Position numbers and translations under genes: made by a program
Source of the DNA: Oscillospiraceae bacterium
Lineage (GTDB): Bacteria > Bacillota > Clostridia > Oscillospirales > Acutalibacteraceae
Direction: 5' to 3'
NCBI GenBank assembly: GCA_025757685.1
Contig: CP107220.1
Location: 831,501-895,500 of the forward strand
Length of the DNA: 64,000 bases
Notes under the pieces: generated by a model
Seen by the model: the letters and a program-made list of their open reading frames with translations, nothing else
Databases searched by the model: none
Told to the model about the DNA's origin: nothing
Shown: positions 26,038 through 32,353 of the stretch, in pieces
How positions within the stretch are numbered: the stretch's first letter is position 1
How the letters are laid out: each line of letters opens with the position of its first letter

Positions 26038-26081
26038 TTTAATCACCGTATATATTCTCTCATATTGATTTAATGTGCACC

Positions 26082-26098
26082 ACGACACTGTATGTCGT
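26082..26098. promoter_or_regulatory. Operator O1
   Basis: Perfect palindrome ACGACA-N5-TGTCGT between the divergent repressor and structural operon. Confidence 0.75.
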
Positions 26099-26115
26099 TT
26101 ATTTTGAATTTTCTA

Positions 26116-26145
26116 TTGACATTTGATGTCGTGTCTGTTAATAAT
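26116..26145 (+). promoter_or_regulatory. Rightward phage promoter with overlapping operator O2
   Basis: TTGACA (26116-26121), 17-bp spacer, TAATAAT (26139-26145). The palindrome GACAT-TTG-ATGTC (26118-26130, continuing into CGTG) covers the -35 box, so repressor binding would block polymerase. Confidence 0.75.
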
Positions 26146-26153
26146 GAATTGTA

Positions 26154-26170
26154 ACGACACGATGTGTCGT
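26154..26170. promoter_or_regulatory. Operator O3
   Basis: Perfect palindrome ACGACA-N5-TGTCGT (seven-bp arms ACGACAC/GTGTCGT with 3-bp centre), just after the predicted transcription start. Same architecture as O1. Confidence 0.75.
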
Positions 26171-26201
26171 ACTGCTGGAGTGATCCAGTACATGGCCGCC
26201 T

Positions 26202-26226
26202 CCGGGGAAGCCCCTATCTTCCCCGG
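26202..26226 (+). other. Leader hairpin before the first phage structural-operon gene
   Basis: Perfect nine-bp stem CCGGGGAAG with CTTCCCCGG, loop CCCCTAT. No T-run follows, so it is more likely an RNA stability or translation element than a terminator. AGGAGGTGG lies 12 bases downstream. Confidence 0.6.
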
Positions 26227-26250
26227 GTGTTCGGCTTAGGAGGTGGTTTT

Positions 26251-26514
26251 ATCCTTAGTCAGTATGATATAGAAACTGTAAAGGCGTTGCGTGATAGGGA
26301 GTGTTACCGTCTTGCACTTGATATGTGCATTGACTTGTATAGTGACCTTTCGGTTACGCATGAAGTGGCTTTTAAGTTTCTGAGTGATAATGGCTTGCTT
26401 ACTCATTGTTATAGGGACTTTGAGTTAGTACAGTTACAAGATAATGCCGAAAAGTGGCAATCAATTCTTAATTCATTCGATTTTGGAGGTTGTAAAAATG
26501 GTAGCAACGATTAA
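26251..26514 (+). CDS. Small phage protein with a probable non-standard start
   Basis: An 87-residue acidic, helical protein (SQYDIETVKALRDRECYRLA near the N-terminus) that I do not recognise. The frame opens at GTG 26164 and has a GTG at 26227, but both lie within the operator or leader hairpin and lack a Shine-Dalgarno. The only strong ribosome site, AGGAGGTGG (26238-26246), points at ATC 26251 in this frame. The coordinates use that ATC as best guess. It overlaps the next gene by 17 bases. As first gene of the early transcript it could act in replication or regulation. Confidence 0.55.
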   Translation: MLSQYDIETVKALRDRECYRLALDMCIDLYSDLSVTHEVAFKFLSDNGLLTHCYRDFELVQLQDNAEKWQSILNSFDFGGCKNGSND

Positions 26515-26719
26515 AGGACAGTTCCTGGAGCAGGGTACATTTAACCGAAAGACCGGCGAAACGGTCGCGTATAGTGAGGTTTTGTGTGAGGATAATACGG
26601 TGGTGCAAATCAACGACTATATCCCGCCTGCCGGTACAAAGAAGTTTGATCCGGTCAATATCCGGGTAAAAATTCATTCAACAAAATTCGGCTTGCTGAT
26701 CCGTAACGCGGATAAGTAA
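26498..26719 (+). CDS. Candidate phage ssDNA-binding protein (pV-like)
   Basis: A 73-residue protein predicted to be all beta strand (MVATIKGQFLEQGTFNRKTG, then VVQINDYIPP and VNIRVKIHSTKFGLLI). Size and beta content fit a gene V-type single-stranded DNA-binding protein, which coats phage ssDNA before assembly; there is no diagnostic motif, so this is inferred from size and position. A strong GGAGG lies 8 bases before the ATG. Confidence 0.5.
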   Translation: MVATIKGQFLEQGTFNRKTGETVAYSEVLCEDNTVVQINDYIPPAGTKKFDPVNIRVKIHSTKFGLLIRNADK

Positions 26720-26749
26720 TATACCACCATAGTAAAGGAAGTGTCAGCA

Positions 26750-27889
26750 GTGAAACAGAAAGTAACCCCTTTCCTCTCCGTCCTGCTGGCACTTTCTTTT
26801 CTTATGCCTGCCGCTCTGTTTGCAAAGCCGATAGAAGCCCAGGCGGCACAATTTACTGCTAGTCCTACTTATGTCCGTGTAAGTGATGATAACGCATATA
26901 ATAGTAAAACTTCGACTTGGACTTTTGGTGGGGACGGTAATAATAATAATCCTATTCCTGTTACGGATATTACATGGGGACGTCAACAAAACTGCGCTAT
27001 GGTATCTACGATTGCGTTTTGTGGCACGACTTCTAAAAAGGTAGATGCGGGCGATACTATTAATGTTAAAGCCCAAATTTCCCTTTATGATTATGATGAT
27101 GCTGGGTACAATATGTACTTTTGTATTTTCAATTCTGCGGGTAAACAGCTGATTACTCCGCGGCTGATGGATAAGTCCGGGTCTCGTAACTTCAAGCTAT
27201 CTGTGAAGATTGCTAATGATGTTGAAGGGTATTTTGGCTTTATATCTGGAAAACTGACTTATGATTCATCAAGTGGAAGTTCTCATGTATTTACTGCTCG
27301 TATTATTAATTGGAATGTAGAATGTGAGCCTGGTGAAGTAGGCTTTTGGAACGCAGTAAAAGAAGCCCTTACCAATGTGCTTACTTGGCTTAAAGAAATT
27401 CGTGATAAGATTGTAAATGGTTTTAATGATCTTGGTAAATTGATTTCTAATCAGTTTTCCAATCTTGTTAAAAATGTACAGTCTATGATTGATAGTGTCA
27501 ATAAGTGGCTGTCAGACACCTTGGATAATATCAAGCAGTTTATGTCCAATGTAGGCAAGTGGTTTACAAACCTTGGTAATTCTATATCCGGCTTTTTTGA
27601 AAAGCTGTGGAATAGGATATGGTGGGGTAATGAGAACGGAGAGAGTGAGTATGTAAAGCCGACGATCAGCAATAAGTTGCTTGATATTCTCGCCACTCTC
27701 CAGGATTACCAAGAGAAGCTAAAATCTACTATTGACACTATCGGCTCCGCTGCCAGTGATGTAGCAAACTATATCTCTGCTGGTACTTCCTTTGTCAATG
27801 GTGTTGTGGGTGTAACCGGTGCCGGATTTACTGCACTCATTGTCTTTGGTATCGTCTTTGTCCTGGTGCGAAAGGTGGTAGGTCGGTGA
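26750..27889 (+). CDS. pIII-like minor coat/adsorption protein
   Basis: A 379-residue exported protein. A signal peptide (MKQKVTPFLSVLLALSFLMP, cut near AQAA) leads into a beta-rich domain of about 170 residues with aromatic and Asn/Asp-rich strands. About 130 residues of amphipathic helix follow, with a repeated W/F-x-x-x-L/I pattern, and then a C-terminal membrane helix ending in RKVVGR. This is the layout of filamentous-phage tip adsorption proteins: exported head, linker, anchor. The host receptor is unknown. GTG 26750, 8 bases after GGAAG, is preferred to GTG 26741. Confidence 0.65.
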   Translation: MKQKVTPFLSVLLALSFLMPAALFAKPIEAQAAQFTASPTYVRVSDDNAYNSKTSTWTFGGDGNNNNPIPVTDITWGRQQNCAMVSTIAFCGTTSKKVDAGDTINVKAQISLYDYDDAGYNMYFCIFNSAGKQLITPRLMDKSGSRNFKLSVKIANDVEGYFGFISGKLTYDSSSGSSHVFTARIINWNVECEPGEVGFWNAVKEALTNVLTWLKEIRDKIVNGFNDLGKLISNQFSNLVKNVQSMIDSVNKWLSDTLDNIKQFMSNVGKWFTNLGNSISGFFEKLWNRIWWGNENGESEYVKPTISNKLLDILATLQDYQEKLKSTIDTIGSAASDVANYISAGTSFVNGVVGVTGAGFTALIVFGIVFVLVRKVVGR

Positions 27890-28116
27890 AGTACATTATT
27901 GATTATATTATCGTCTTTACGGACTGGCTTATTACCGCCATTAAAGATATTTTACTGCTCTTGTGGAACGTAATATTGATCGTGGTGGAAGCAGGGAAGT
28001 TTTTAATCTCCGTAGTTACTTCACTTCCCGCTTTGGTTACTGTGCCTGCTGTGGCTTTGGTCGTTGCTTGTGTTCTGTATAAAGTCCTCGGTCGAGAGGG
28101 GGGAGAAGCAAGCTAA
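27886..28116 (+). CDS. Small two-helix phage membrane protein
   Basis: A 76-residue, very hydrophobic protein with two membrane segments (about 8-35 and 42-66) and a short polar tail. GTG start overlapping the previous stop by four bases (GTGA), so it is made together with the pIII-like protein. Size and position are compatible with a pVI-type minor coat protein; there is no direct sequence evidence for that. Confidence 0.65.
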   Translation: MKYIIDYIIVFTDWLITAIKDILLLLWNVILIVVEAGKFLISVVTSLPALVTVPAVALVVACVLYKVLGREGGEAS

Positions 28117-28259
28117 TGGAAGATCTTGCAAGCCTGTTTGGTCAAGGCTTTTCTATACTGTGGAATGCAAAACTTCTTGGTATGCCTATTATGTTTTGGT
28201 TTGTTCTTGTAGCCATATTTGGTATTATCGGTAGTTTTTTGAAAGGTAAGAAAGAATGA
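28116..28259 (+). CDS. 47-residue single-helix phage membrane protein
   Basis: Reads MEDLASLFGQGFSILWNAKL, then a membrane helix and a basic end FLKGKKE. ATG overlaps the preceding stop (TAATG) and its own stop overlaps the next start (ATGA), so it is locked into the operon. An acidic N-terminus, central helix and basic C-terminus is the typical plan of a filamentous coat subunit. Confidence 0.7.
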   Translation: MEDLASLFGQGFSILWNAKLLGMPIMFWFVLVAIFGIIGSFLKGKKE

Positions 28260-28780
28260 AAAAGAAGTTAGTTTTTATCGTATCTCTGCTGCTTGCACTG
28301 TCTATACCGTCAGTAGCCTATGCAGAGGAATACGGAAATACATATCCGGCTTATGTGCCGGTGTCGGGAGGTGCGTATATTGAGGTTCAGTGTGCCCTTG
28401 GGCGTGGGACGCTTGTCTTTGCGCGTGAGTACAAAGACGGTTATTTTGGCTTTTACGGCAGTGGCTATAGCCCTGCTAATATATCGCGTAGTACCATCAA
28501 TGGCACCTACTATACGGCAGCTGGTGCAAAATATAATGCAAGGGTAAATGCAATGGGTGAAGCCCAGTATTATCGTGAGACAAGTACACGGTATGAATGG
28601 ACAAACCTTAATGTCTCTAAAATCTATAATACTAATGTGAAGTTTGAGGACTTTAAAGATGATCGTGCTAATATCATTGATTTGTTTTCTTATGATCCTG
28701 TTACTTATCTCTGGCTGGCTTGTACTGTCGTTATAATCCTGCTGCTGATGTATATTGCTTGGAGGAGTTCTTGTGATTGA
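28256..28780 (+). CDS. Exported, C-terminally anchored phage protein
   Basis: A 174-residue protein with a clear signal peptide (KKKLVFIVSLLLALSIPSVA, cut after YA), an extracytoplasmic domain rich in Tyr, Gly and Asn (about 24-145) and a C-terminal membrane helix (LWLACTVVIILLLMYIAW). It shares the head-plus-anchor plan of the larger pIII-like protein, so it may be a second virion-tip or assembly component. ATGA overlap with the preceding gene. Confidence 0.65.
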   Translation: MKKKLVFIVSLLLALSIPSVAYAEEYGNTYPAYVPVSGGAYIEVQCALGRGTLVFAREYKDGYFGFYGSGYSPANISRSTINGTYYTAAGAKYNARVNAMGEAQYYRETSTRYEWTNLNVSKIYNTNVKFEDFKDDRANIIDLFSYDPVTYLWLACTVVIILLLMYIAWRSSCD

Positions 28781-28922
28781 GTATTTTACTAAATTGATAG
28801 GGGAGTGTCCCAGCTATCTTTATGGCGTGGTGTATGTACTCTCTTTCTTCTTGGTCGTTTTTGGCCTGTATGTCATATTGACATTGATAAAAGTGTTTTT
28901 CAGTCCTTTTTTTAAGGGTTAG
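28773..28922 (+). CDS. 49-residue single-helix phage membrane protein
   Basis: GTG start inside the end of the preceding gene, with GGAGGAG 6 bases before it. The peptide is MIEYFTKLIGECPSYLYGVV, then a long hydrophobic helix and FFKG at the end. Likely a minor coat or assembly protein by size and context only. Confidence 0.65.
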   Translation: MIEYFTKLIGECPSYLYGVVYVLSFFLVVFGLYVILTLIKVFFSPFFKG

Positions 28923-28936
28923 TGAGGTGATAATAT

Positions 28937-29122
28937 ATGCCCTTGTCTGTGATTGCTATGGAAGTAACTTCCGCTGCTGACGCTATTACGGAGTTTACTT
29001 CTGTTTTTACCAAAGCCTGGACTTTTTTGACCGGAAATTGGTACTTTCTCGCTTTAATTTGCGTGCCCTTGGGTGCTTTGCTTCTTTCTACAATTCTGGG
29101 CTTTATTCGGAGTAGAACCTAA
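28937..29122 (+). CDS. Coat-like phage protein, 61 residues
   Basis: An amphipathic N-terminal half (MEVTSAADAITEFTSVFTKA), a membrane helix (WYFLALICVPLGALLLSTIL) and a short basic end GFIRSRT. No signal peptide is present, so insertion would be leaderless as in phage Pf3. GAGGTGA precedes the ATG. It resembles the two 80-residue proteins downstream in plan and in its MP start and basic end. Confidence 0.7.
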   Translation: MPLSVIAMEVTSAADAITEFTSVFTKAWTFLTGNWYFLALICVPLGALLLSTILGFIRSRT

Positions 29123-29292
29123 TGGTTGCCGAATGTTTTAACAAAGCCATTGAATTTATAACAATAACAGCTGAAGCTTGGTTTTCTCTTGTTATTGATG
29201 AGTGGCCGTTGTTCCCTTGGTTCCTGCTTGGCTTTGCTGGGTTCTTGCTTTTGGTGGTACTTCGTTTCGTACTCCGAAAGGTGTATAGATAA
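29122..29292 (+). CDS. 56-residue single-helix phage membrane protein
   Basis: Starts in a TAATG overlap and stops in a TAATG overlap with the next gene. An N-terminal polar helix (MVAECFNKAIEF) is followed by a hydrophobic segment after WPLFPW and a strongly basic end (RFVLRKVYR). Function inferred only as minor coat or assembly. Confidence 0.65.
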   Translation: MVAECFNKAIEFITITAEAWFSLVIDEWPLFPWFLLGFAGFLLLVVLRFVLRKVYR

Positions 29293-29963
29293 TGTTATAT
29301 AACACATTTGATGATACTATTATGGAGCCTATCGGCTGGCTGTTTGAAGTGCTTAGTGGTGTGCTATATTTGCCGTTCCAATTCAATGAAGATACGATAA
29401 TTGCCGGACTGATCGTCATTACACCGATCGCAGCCGGTGCCTTGTGTTTGATCATTGATTGGGTCTTTGATGTCCGGGATGAGTTCAGTAACTTCCACCG
29501 CTTGGAAGATTATACTTCTTCATTTCGGCAGCACTTCCAGCGCTATGGCCGACCTCGGCAGAGTAGGGTAGACCTCAAAGCATTAAAGGAATACCAAGAC
29601 TATAAGCATAATCAAGCTATGGAGTTGCAAGAAAAGAAGCACGCATATACTCATGACTATCTGCAACAGCAGATGGCGCATACAAAAATCAAAAACGCTA
29701 TGCAAACGGAGCAGTCTACGCGCTTCTCCCAAAACATAGATAAGTTGAAAAACTATCAAGAATACAAGTTTGGTAAACAGCAGGAAGCACTAAATTTCTT
29801 CCAGTCGGTGGCTGCTCAGTATCAAAATCATAGTAGTTCTCCGGCTGCGCTTCACGGCGGTTCTGCTTTGCCTGCCGTTCCTGCTTCGTACAAACCGAAA
29901 AGGGTCAATGGCGCTCCTGTTCCTCCCGGTAACCACCCTGAGTTGGATATTGAGGTGGATTGA
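29292..29963 (+). CDS. Phage membrane protein with cytoplasmic coiled coil
   Basis: A 223-residue protein: membrane segments near residues 12-30 and 35-60, then a long charged, glutamine-rich helical region (about 75-180) with several YxxYK repeats (KEYQDYKHNQ, KNYQEYKFGK) and a Pro/Ser-rich tail ending acidic. I do not recognise a family. A membrane-tethered cytoplasmic helix that could contact the Zot ATPase or the ssDNA-protein complex would fit its position, but this is speculation. Confidence 0.55.
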   Translation: MLYNTFDDTIMEPIGWLFEVLSGVLYLPFQFNEDTIIAGLIVITPIAAGALCLIIDWVFDVRDEFSNFHRLEDYTSSFRQHFQRYGRPRQSRVDLKALKEYQDYKHNQAMELQEKKHAYTHDYLQQQMAHTKIKNAMQTEQSTRFSQNIDKLKNYQEYKFGKQQEALNFFQSVAAQYQNHSSSPAALHGGSALPAVPASYKPKRVNGAPVPPGNHPELDIEVD

Positions 29964-30004
29964 GCACATGACATACAGAGACTATAAAGAAAGGAGAAAA
30001 TGCA

Positions 30005-30247
30005 ATGCCTGTTATTCTTGCTGATACTGGTGCCGCAGGTGGCGTGAGTCTTGCTACTCTTGATACGCTGATCACTGGCATTAAATCGGCTATTGCTTGG
30101 ATCTTTAGCTTGTTTGCTCGGATCGTTAGCACGATCTCTACAAACGATTTGCTGCTGTATCCTGTGCTGCTGTGTATGGTGATTGCAGCTGTTACGCTTG
30201 CAATCCGCATTGTTCGTAAGTTTGGTATGAAGTCCCGCCGGTCTTAA
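30005..30247 (+). CDS. Candidate major coat protein A, 80 residues
   Basis: Strong AAAGGAG Shine-Dalgarno. The N-terminus (MPVILADTGAAGGVSLATLD) is small-residue-rich, followed by an amphipathic helix, a membrane helix (LLYPVLLCMVIAAVTLAI) and a basic end (RIVRKFGMKSRRS), the part that would face the ssDNA inside a filament. No signal peptide. Its plan matches the downstream 80-residue protein (MPV start, PVL in the helix, VRK-x-G, basic end), so the two are probably paralogues. Confidence 0.65.
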   Translation: MPVILADTGAAGGVSLATLDTLITGIKSAIAWIFSLFARIVSTISTNDLLLYPVLLCMVIAAVTLAIRIVRKFGMKSRRS

Positions 30248-30278
30248 CCCGTGAGGGCGGCTTGTCCGCCTCCGGGTT
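30246..30278 (+). terminator. Intercistronic hairpin between the two coat-like genes
   Basis: Nested stems AACCCG...CGGGTT and GGCGG-CTTGT-CCGCC, no T-run. It could tune relative expression by partial termination or mRNA protection. Confidence 0.5.
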
Positions 30279-30311
30279 GGACCGTATCAGTATTTAGAAA
30301 GGAGTTAATAT

Positions 30312-30554
30312 ATGCCTGTTTCTGCTGCATTGACCGCAGCGATTACTACAAGTGACATTTTCAGCAGTATGACTACTGTCTTTGAGCTGCTGATGGATCA
30401 GTTTACCACGACTGTATCTACGATCACAAGTAATCCTTTGCTGTTCGTGCCTGTCCTCTGCGGATTTGGCGGTGGCCTAATTATGGCCGGCGTTAAAGTC
30501 GTTCGTAAGCTGGGCGTGCGCGGTATGGGCGGTCGGCGCCGCCGCCGCGGTTAA
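30312..30554 (+). CDS. Candidate major coat protein B, 80 residues
   Basis: Strong AAAGGAG site 8 bases before the ATG. MPVSAALTAAITTSDIFSSM is followed by an amphipathic helix, a membrane helix (PLLFVPVLCGFGGGLIMAG) and an extremely basic end (VRKLGVRGMGGRRRRRG). The poly-Arg tail suits contact with DNA. Isolated by hairpin and spacing from its neighbours, it could be expressed at its own level, as expected for a major coat gene. Confidence 0.65.
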   Translation: MPVSAALTAAITTSDIFSSMTTVFELLMDQFTTTVSTITSNPLLFVPVLCGFGGGLIMAGVKVVRKLGVRGMGGRRRRRG

Positions 30555-30610
30555 ATCTTAAATATAGGCGTGGTAGGGGCACGCCTTATTTTTTTTGGAG
30601 TGATTAACTT

Positions 30611-30766
30611 ATGGAATTTATTAAAACGCTGTTTCAGCTGTTCAATTACCTTTTTCAATCCGCTTTTGTATTTTCCCCTTTTATACTTCTTTTTACTTCC
30701 TTGGGTGTGCTTCTCGTCCTTTCTGCGGCTCTACAATCATTTTTTAGGGGGTACTACAAGAAGTGA
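30611..30766 (+). CDS. 51-residue phage membrane protein before the ATPase
   Basis: MEFIKTLFQLFNYLFQSAFV opens a nearly continuous hydrophobic protein with a basic end (FFRGYYKK). TTGGAGTG lies 9 bases upstream. Its stop overlaps the ATPase start (GTGA), the position where filamentous phages often place pVI. It could supply the membrane anchor that the ATPase itself lacks. Confidence 0.65.
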   Translation: MEFIKTLFQLFNYLFQSAFVFSPFILLFTSLGVLLVLSAALQSFFRGYYKK

Positions 30767-31470
30767 ATTTGTTTAATAAGAAAATCGCCAAACATAGCTT
30801 AGAGCCTTATTGTGTGATCGTTACAGGCGATAGGGGAGTAGGTAAGTCTACTTTGTTCGCTCTTATTGTAGAAGCAGCTAAGAAAGAGGGCTTGGATGTA
30901 TTCTGTCAATTCCCTTATAAAGATTGTTACCAAATCCCACTTACATATATCACTAAGAAAGGCTATACCTACTTGGATATAGATAAACAGTGGCTATACT
31001 CTCACGACTTTAACCACTGTGTACTCTTAATTGATGAAGCTAAAACCGTTTGGCCTGCTCGTGGCTATGCTGATTGGACAATGCAAGATGAACAGTTCTT
31101 TAACTTCCTCCGTAAAAATGATATTCATTTATTCGCTGCTACACAAGCGTATGATGGTCTTGACCTTAATGTAAAGCGTGCTGCTGATGAAGTGTGGTAT
31201 CTCACCCAGTTCTTTTGGCATTTTACACATATCGAATCAAGCCATACAACACTCTGTAAGGTCGCAGATAAACAAACCGAGGTGCAAGGCCGTATGTTTA
31301 AAAAAGGTATGAGAAAAGTAGCCTGGGATGTCTGTGAAGTACCTTTGAAAAACTTCTTGTTTTGGCGTAAGAGTTATTATGGTAGCTTCATTTCCAACTT
31401 TGTATTTGGAGAAAAGCCAAAGCCGCAGCTGGAAAGCTGGAACGATACGCCAGTGTTCAAATCTCTTTAA
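30763..31470 (+). CDS. Zot/pI-like morphogenesis ATPase
   Basis: A 235-residue P-loop protein. Walker A is GDRGVGKST (about residues 22-30), Walker B is HCVLLIDEA (about 85-93), and the sensor-like FAATQ follows at about 125, the arrangement of inovirus pI/Zot ATPases of the FtsK-HerA lineage. These drive export and assembly of the filament at the inner membrane. Unlike classical pI or Zot it has no visible membrane helix or periplasmic domain at the C-terminus. GTG start coupled to the preceding small membrane protein. Confidence 0.85.
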   Translation: MNLFNKKIAKHSLEPYCVIVTGDRGVGKSTLFALIVEAAKKEGLDVFCQFPYKDCYQIPLTYITKKGYTYLDIDKQWLYSHDFNHCVLLIDEAKTVWPARGYADWTMQDEQFFNFLRKNDIHLFAATQAYDGLDLNVKRAADEVWYLTQFFWHFTHIESSHTTLCKVADKQTEVQGRMFKKGMRKVAWDVCEVPLKNFLFWRKSYYGSFISNFVFGEKPKPQLESWNDTPVFKSL

Positions 31471-31471
31471 G

Positions 31472-31507
31472 TCTTATAATATAGTAAGATTATACTAGAT
31501 TATAAGA
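31472..31507. repeat. 36-nt near-perfect AT-rich inverted repeat upstream of rep
   Basis: TCTTATAAT (31472-31480) pairs with ATTATAAGA (31499-31507), and TAGTA (31482-31486) with TACTA (31493-31497); loop AGATTA, one A/G mismatch. It lies 60 bases before the replication gene: a candidate double-strand origin or Rep-binding site, or alternatively the end of the ATPase transcript. Confidence 0.7.
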
Positions 31508-31566
31508 TGTCTATTTTATTTCTCTTGTCTATTGCTCAAATAAGAACCAAATAGGGGGTGTTTTTT

Positions 31567-32322
31567 ATGGAGCGGAAGGTACCTAAACGCAGGATAGAAA
31601 AGATAGTTATAAGCGGTAATGTGATAGAATATTACAGGTATCAGAAGCCCCTAAATGTAGAACCGCGTGAGCATGATATAGAAAAGAATAGAGAGACCTC
31701 GGAGGGAAAAAGAGATCGGAATTTATACCGTGCCCGTGCTGATCTACGCCGGGCGATATGGTGCAATACAACAGATTATACTAAGTTTGTGACACTTACA
31801 TATAAAGATACAGTTTTAGATCAAGATCAAGTTTTATATGATTGGAAGCAATTTATTAAAAATTTAAGACGAAAAGGATATAAAGTCCCTTATGTTTACA
31901 TTACGGAGCACCAAAAGAAAAGGGGACTAAAAGAAGGCAATGAAGGGTGCTTGCATATTCACGCTGTGCTTTTCACAGATGACTTTATCAGCGCTGATGT
32001 GATTAACGCCTGCTGGGGTAAAGGTCGTACAGAGATTAAAGCACTTCGGTCAATCAAAAACCTTGGCGCTTATGTCTGCAAATATCTAACAAAAGAAGAG
32101 TTTGACCTTTACCATAAACATAGCTACCACTTGTCGCGCGGTTTGAAAAAGCCGGAGGTGCTGACAACTGATGGCTATATAGGTCAGTGGCGTGATATGT
32201 ACTCGAATATTCACGAAAATACAAAAGTAATTTATAGCAACGCAACGGAATTTGTTTACGCCGGAGCAGATGGCAGTATTCAATCAAATACCATTCTTTA
32301 TGAGCAGGGTATATTTAAGTAG
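31567..32322 (+). CDS. HUH rolling-circle replication initiator (REP_ORF2-G2P-like)
   Basis: A 251-residue replication protein. Rolling-circle motif 1 is KFVTLTY (about residue 75), motif 2 is LHIHAVLF (the H-U-H metal site, about 136) and motif 3 is AYVCKYLTK (about 172) with the candidate nicking tyrosines. Family members nick the double-strand origin and join ssDNA, like filamentous-phage pII. ATG 31567 has AGGGGG 8 bases upstream; GTG 31558 in the same frame is within that site. It is the last phage gene; its stop is 3 bases from the xer promoter's new -35 box. Confidence 0.85.
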   Translation: MERKVPKRRIEKIVISGNVIEYYRYQKPLNVEPREHDIEKNRETSEGKRDRNLYRARADLRRAIWCNTTDYTKFVTLTYKDTVLDQDQVLYDWKQFIKNLRRKGYKVPYVYITEHQKKRGLKEGNEGCLHIHAVLFTDDFISADVINACWGKGRTEIKALRSIKNLGAYVCKYLTKEEFDLYHKHSYHLSRGLKKPEVLTTDGYIGQWRDMYSNIHENTKVIYSNATEFVYAGADGSIQSNTILYEQGIFK

Positions 32323-32324
32323 GG

Positions 32325-32353
32325 TTGACTATAGGTGAAAATAATGCTATAAT
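32325..32353 (+). promoter_or_regulatory. xerD: Rebuilt xer promoter at the phage-host junction
   Basis: TTGACT (32325-32330, phage DNA), 17-bp spacer, TATAAT (32348-32353, in the duplicated att repeat). It replaces the severed host -35 TTGCAT and is closer to consensus (5 of 6 against 3 of 6). Confidence 0.8.

Noticed and set aside
25817..26068. 83-codon + strand frame opposite the phage repressor
   Set aside because: It is the complement of a clear HTH gene and has no ribosome site.
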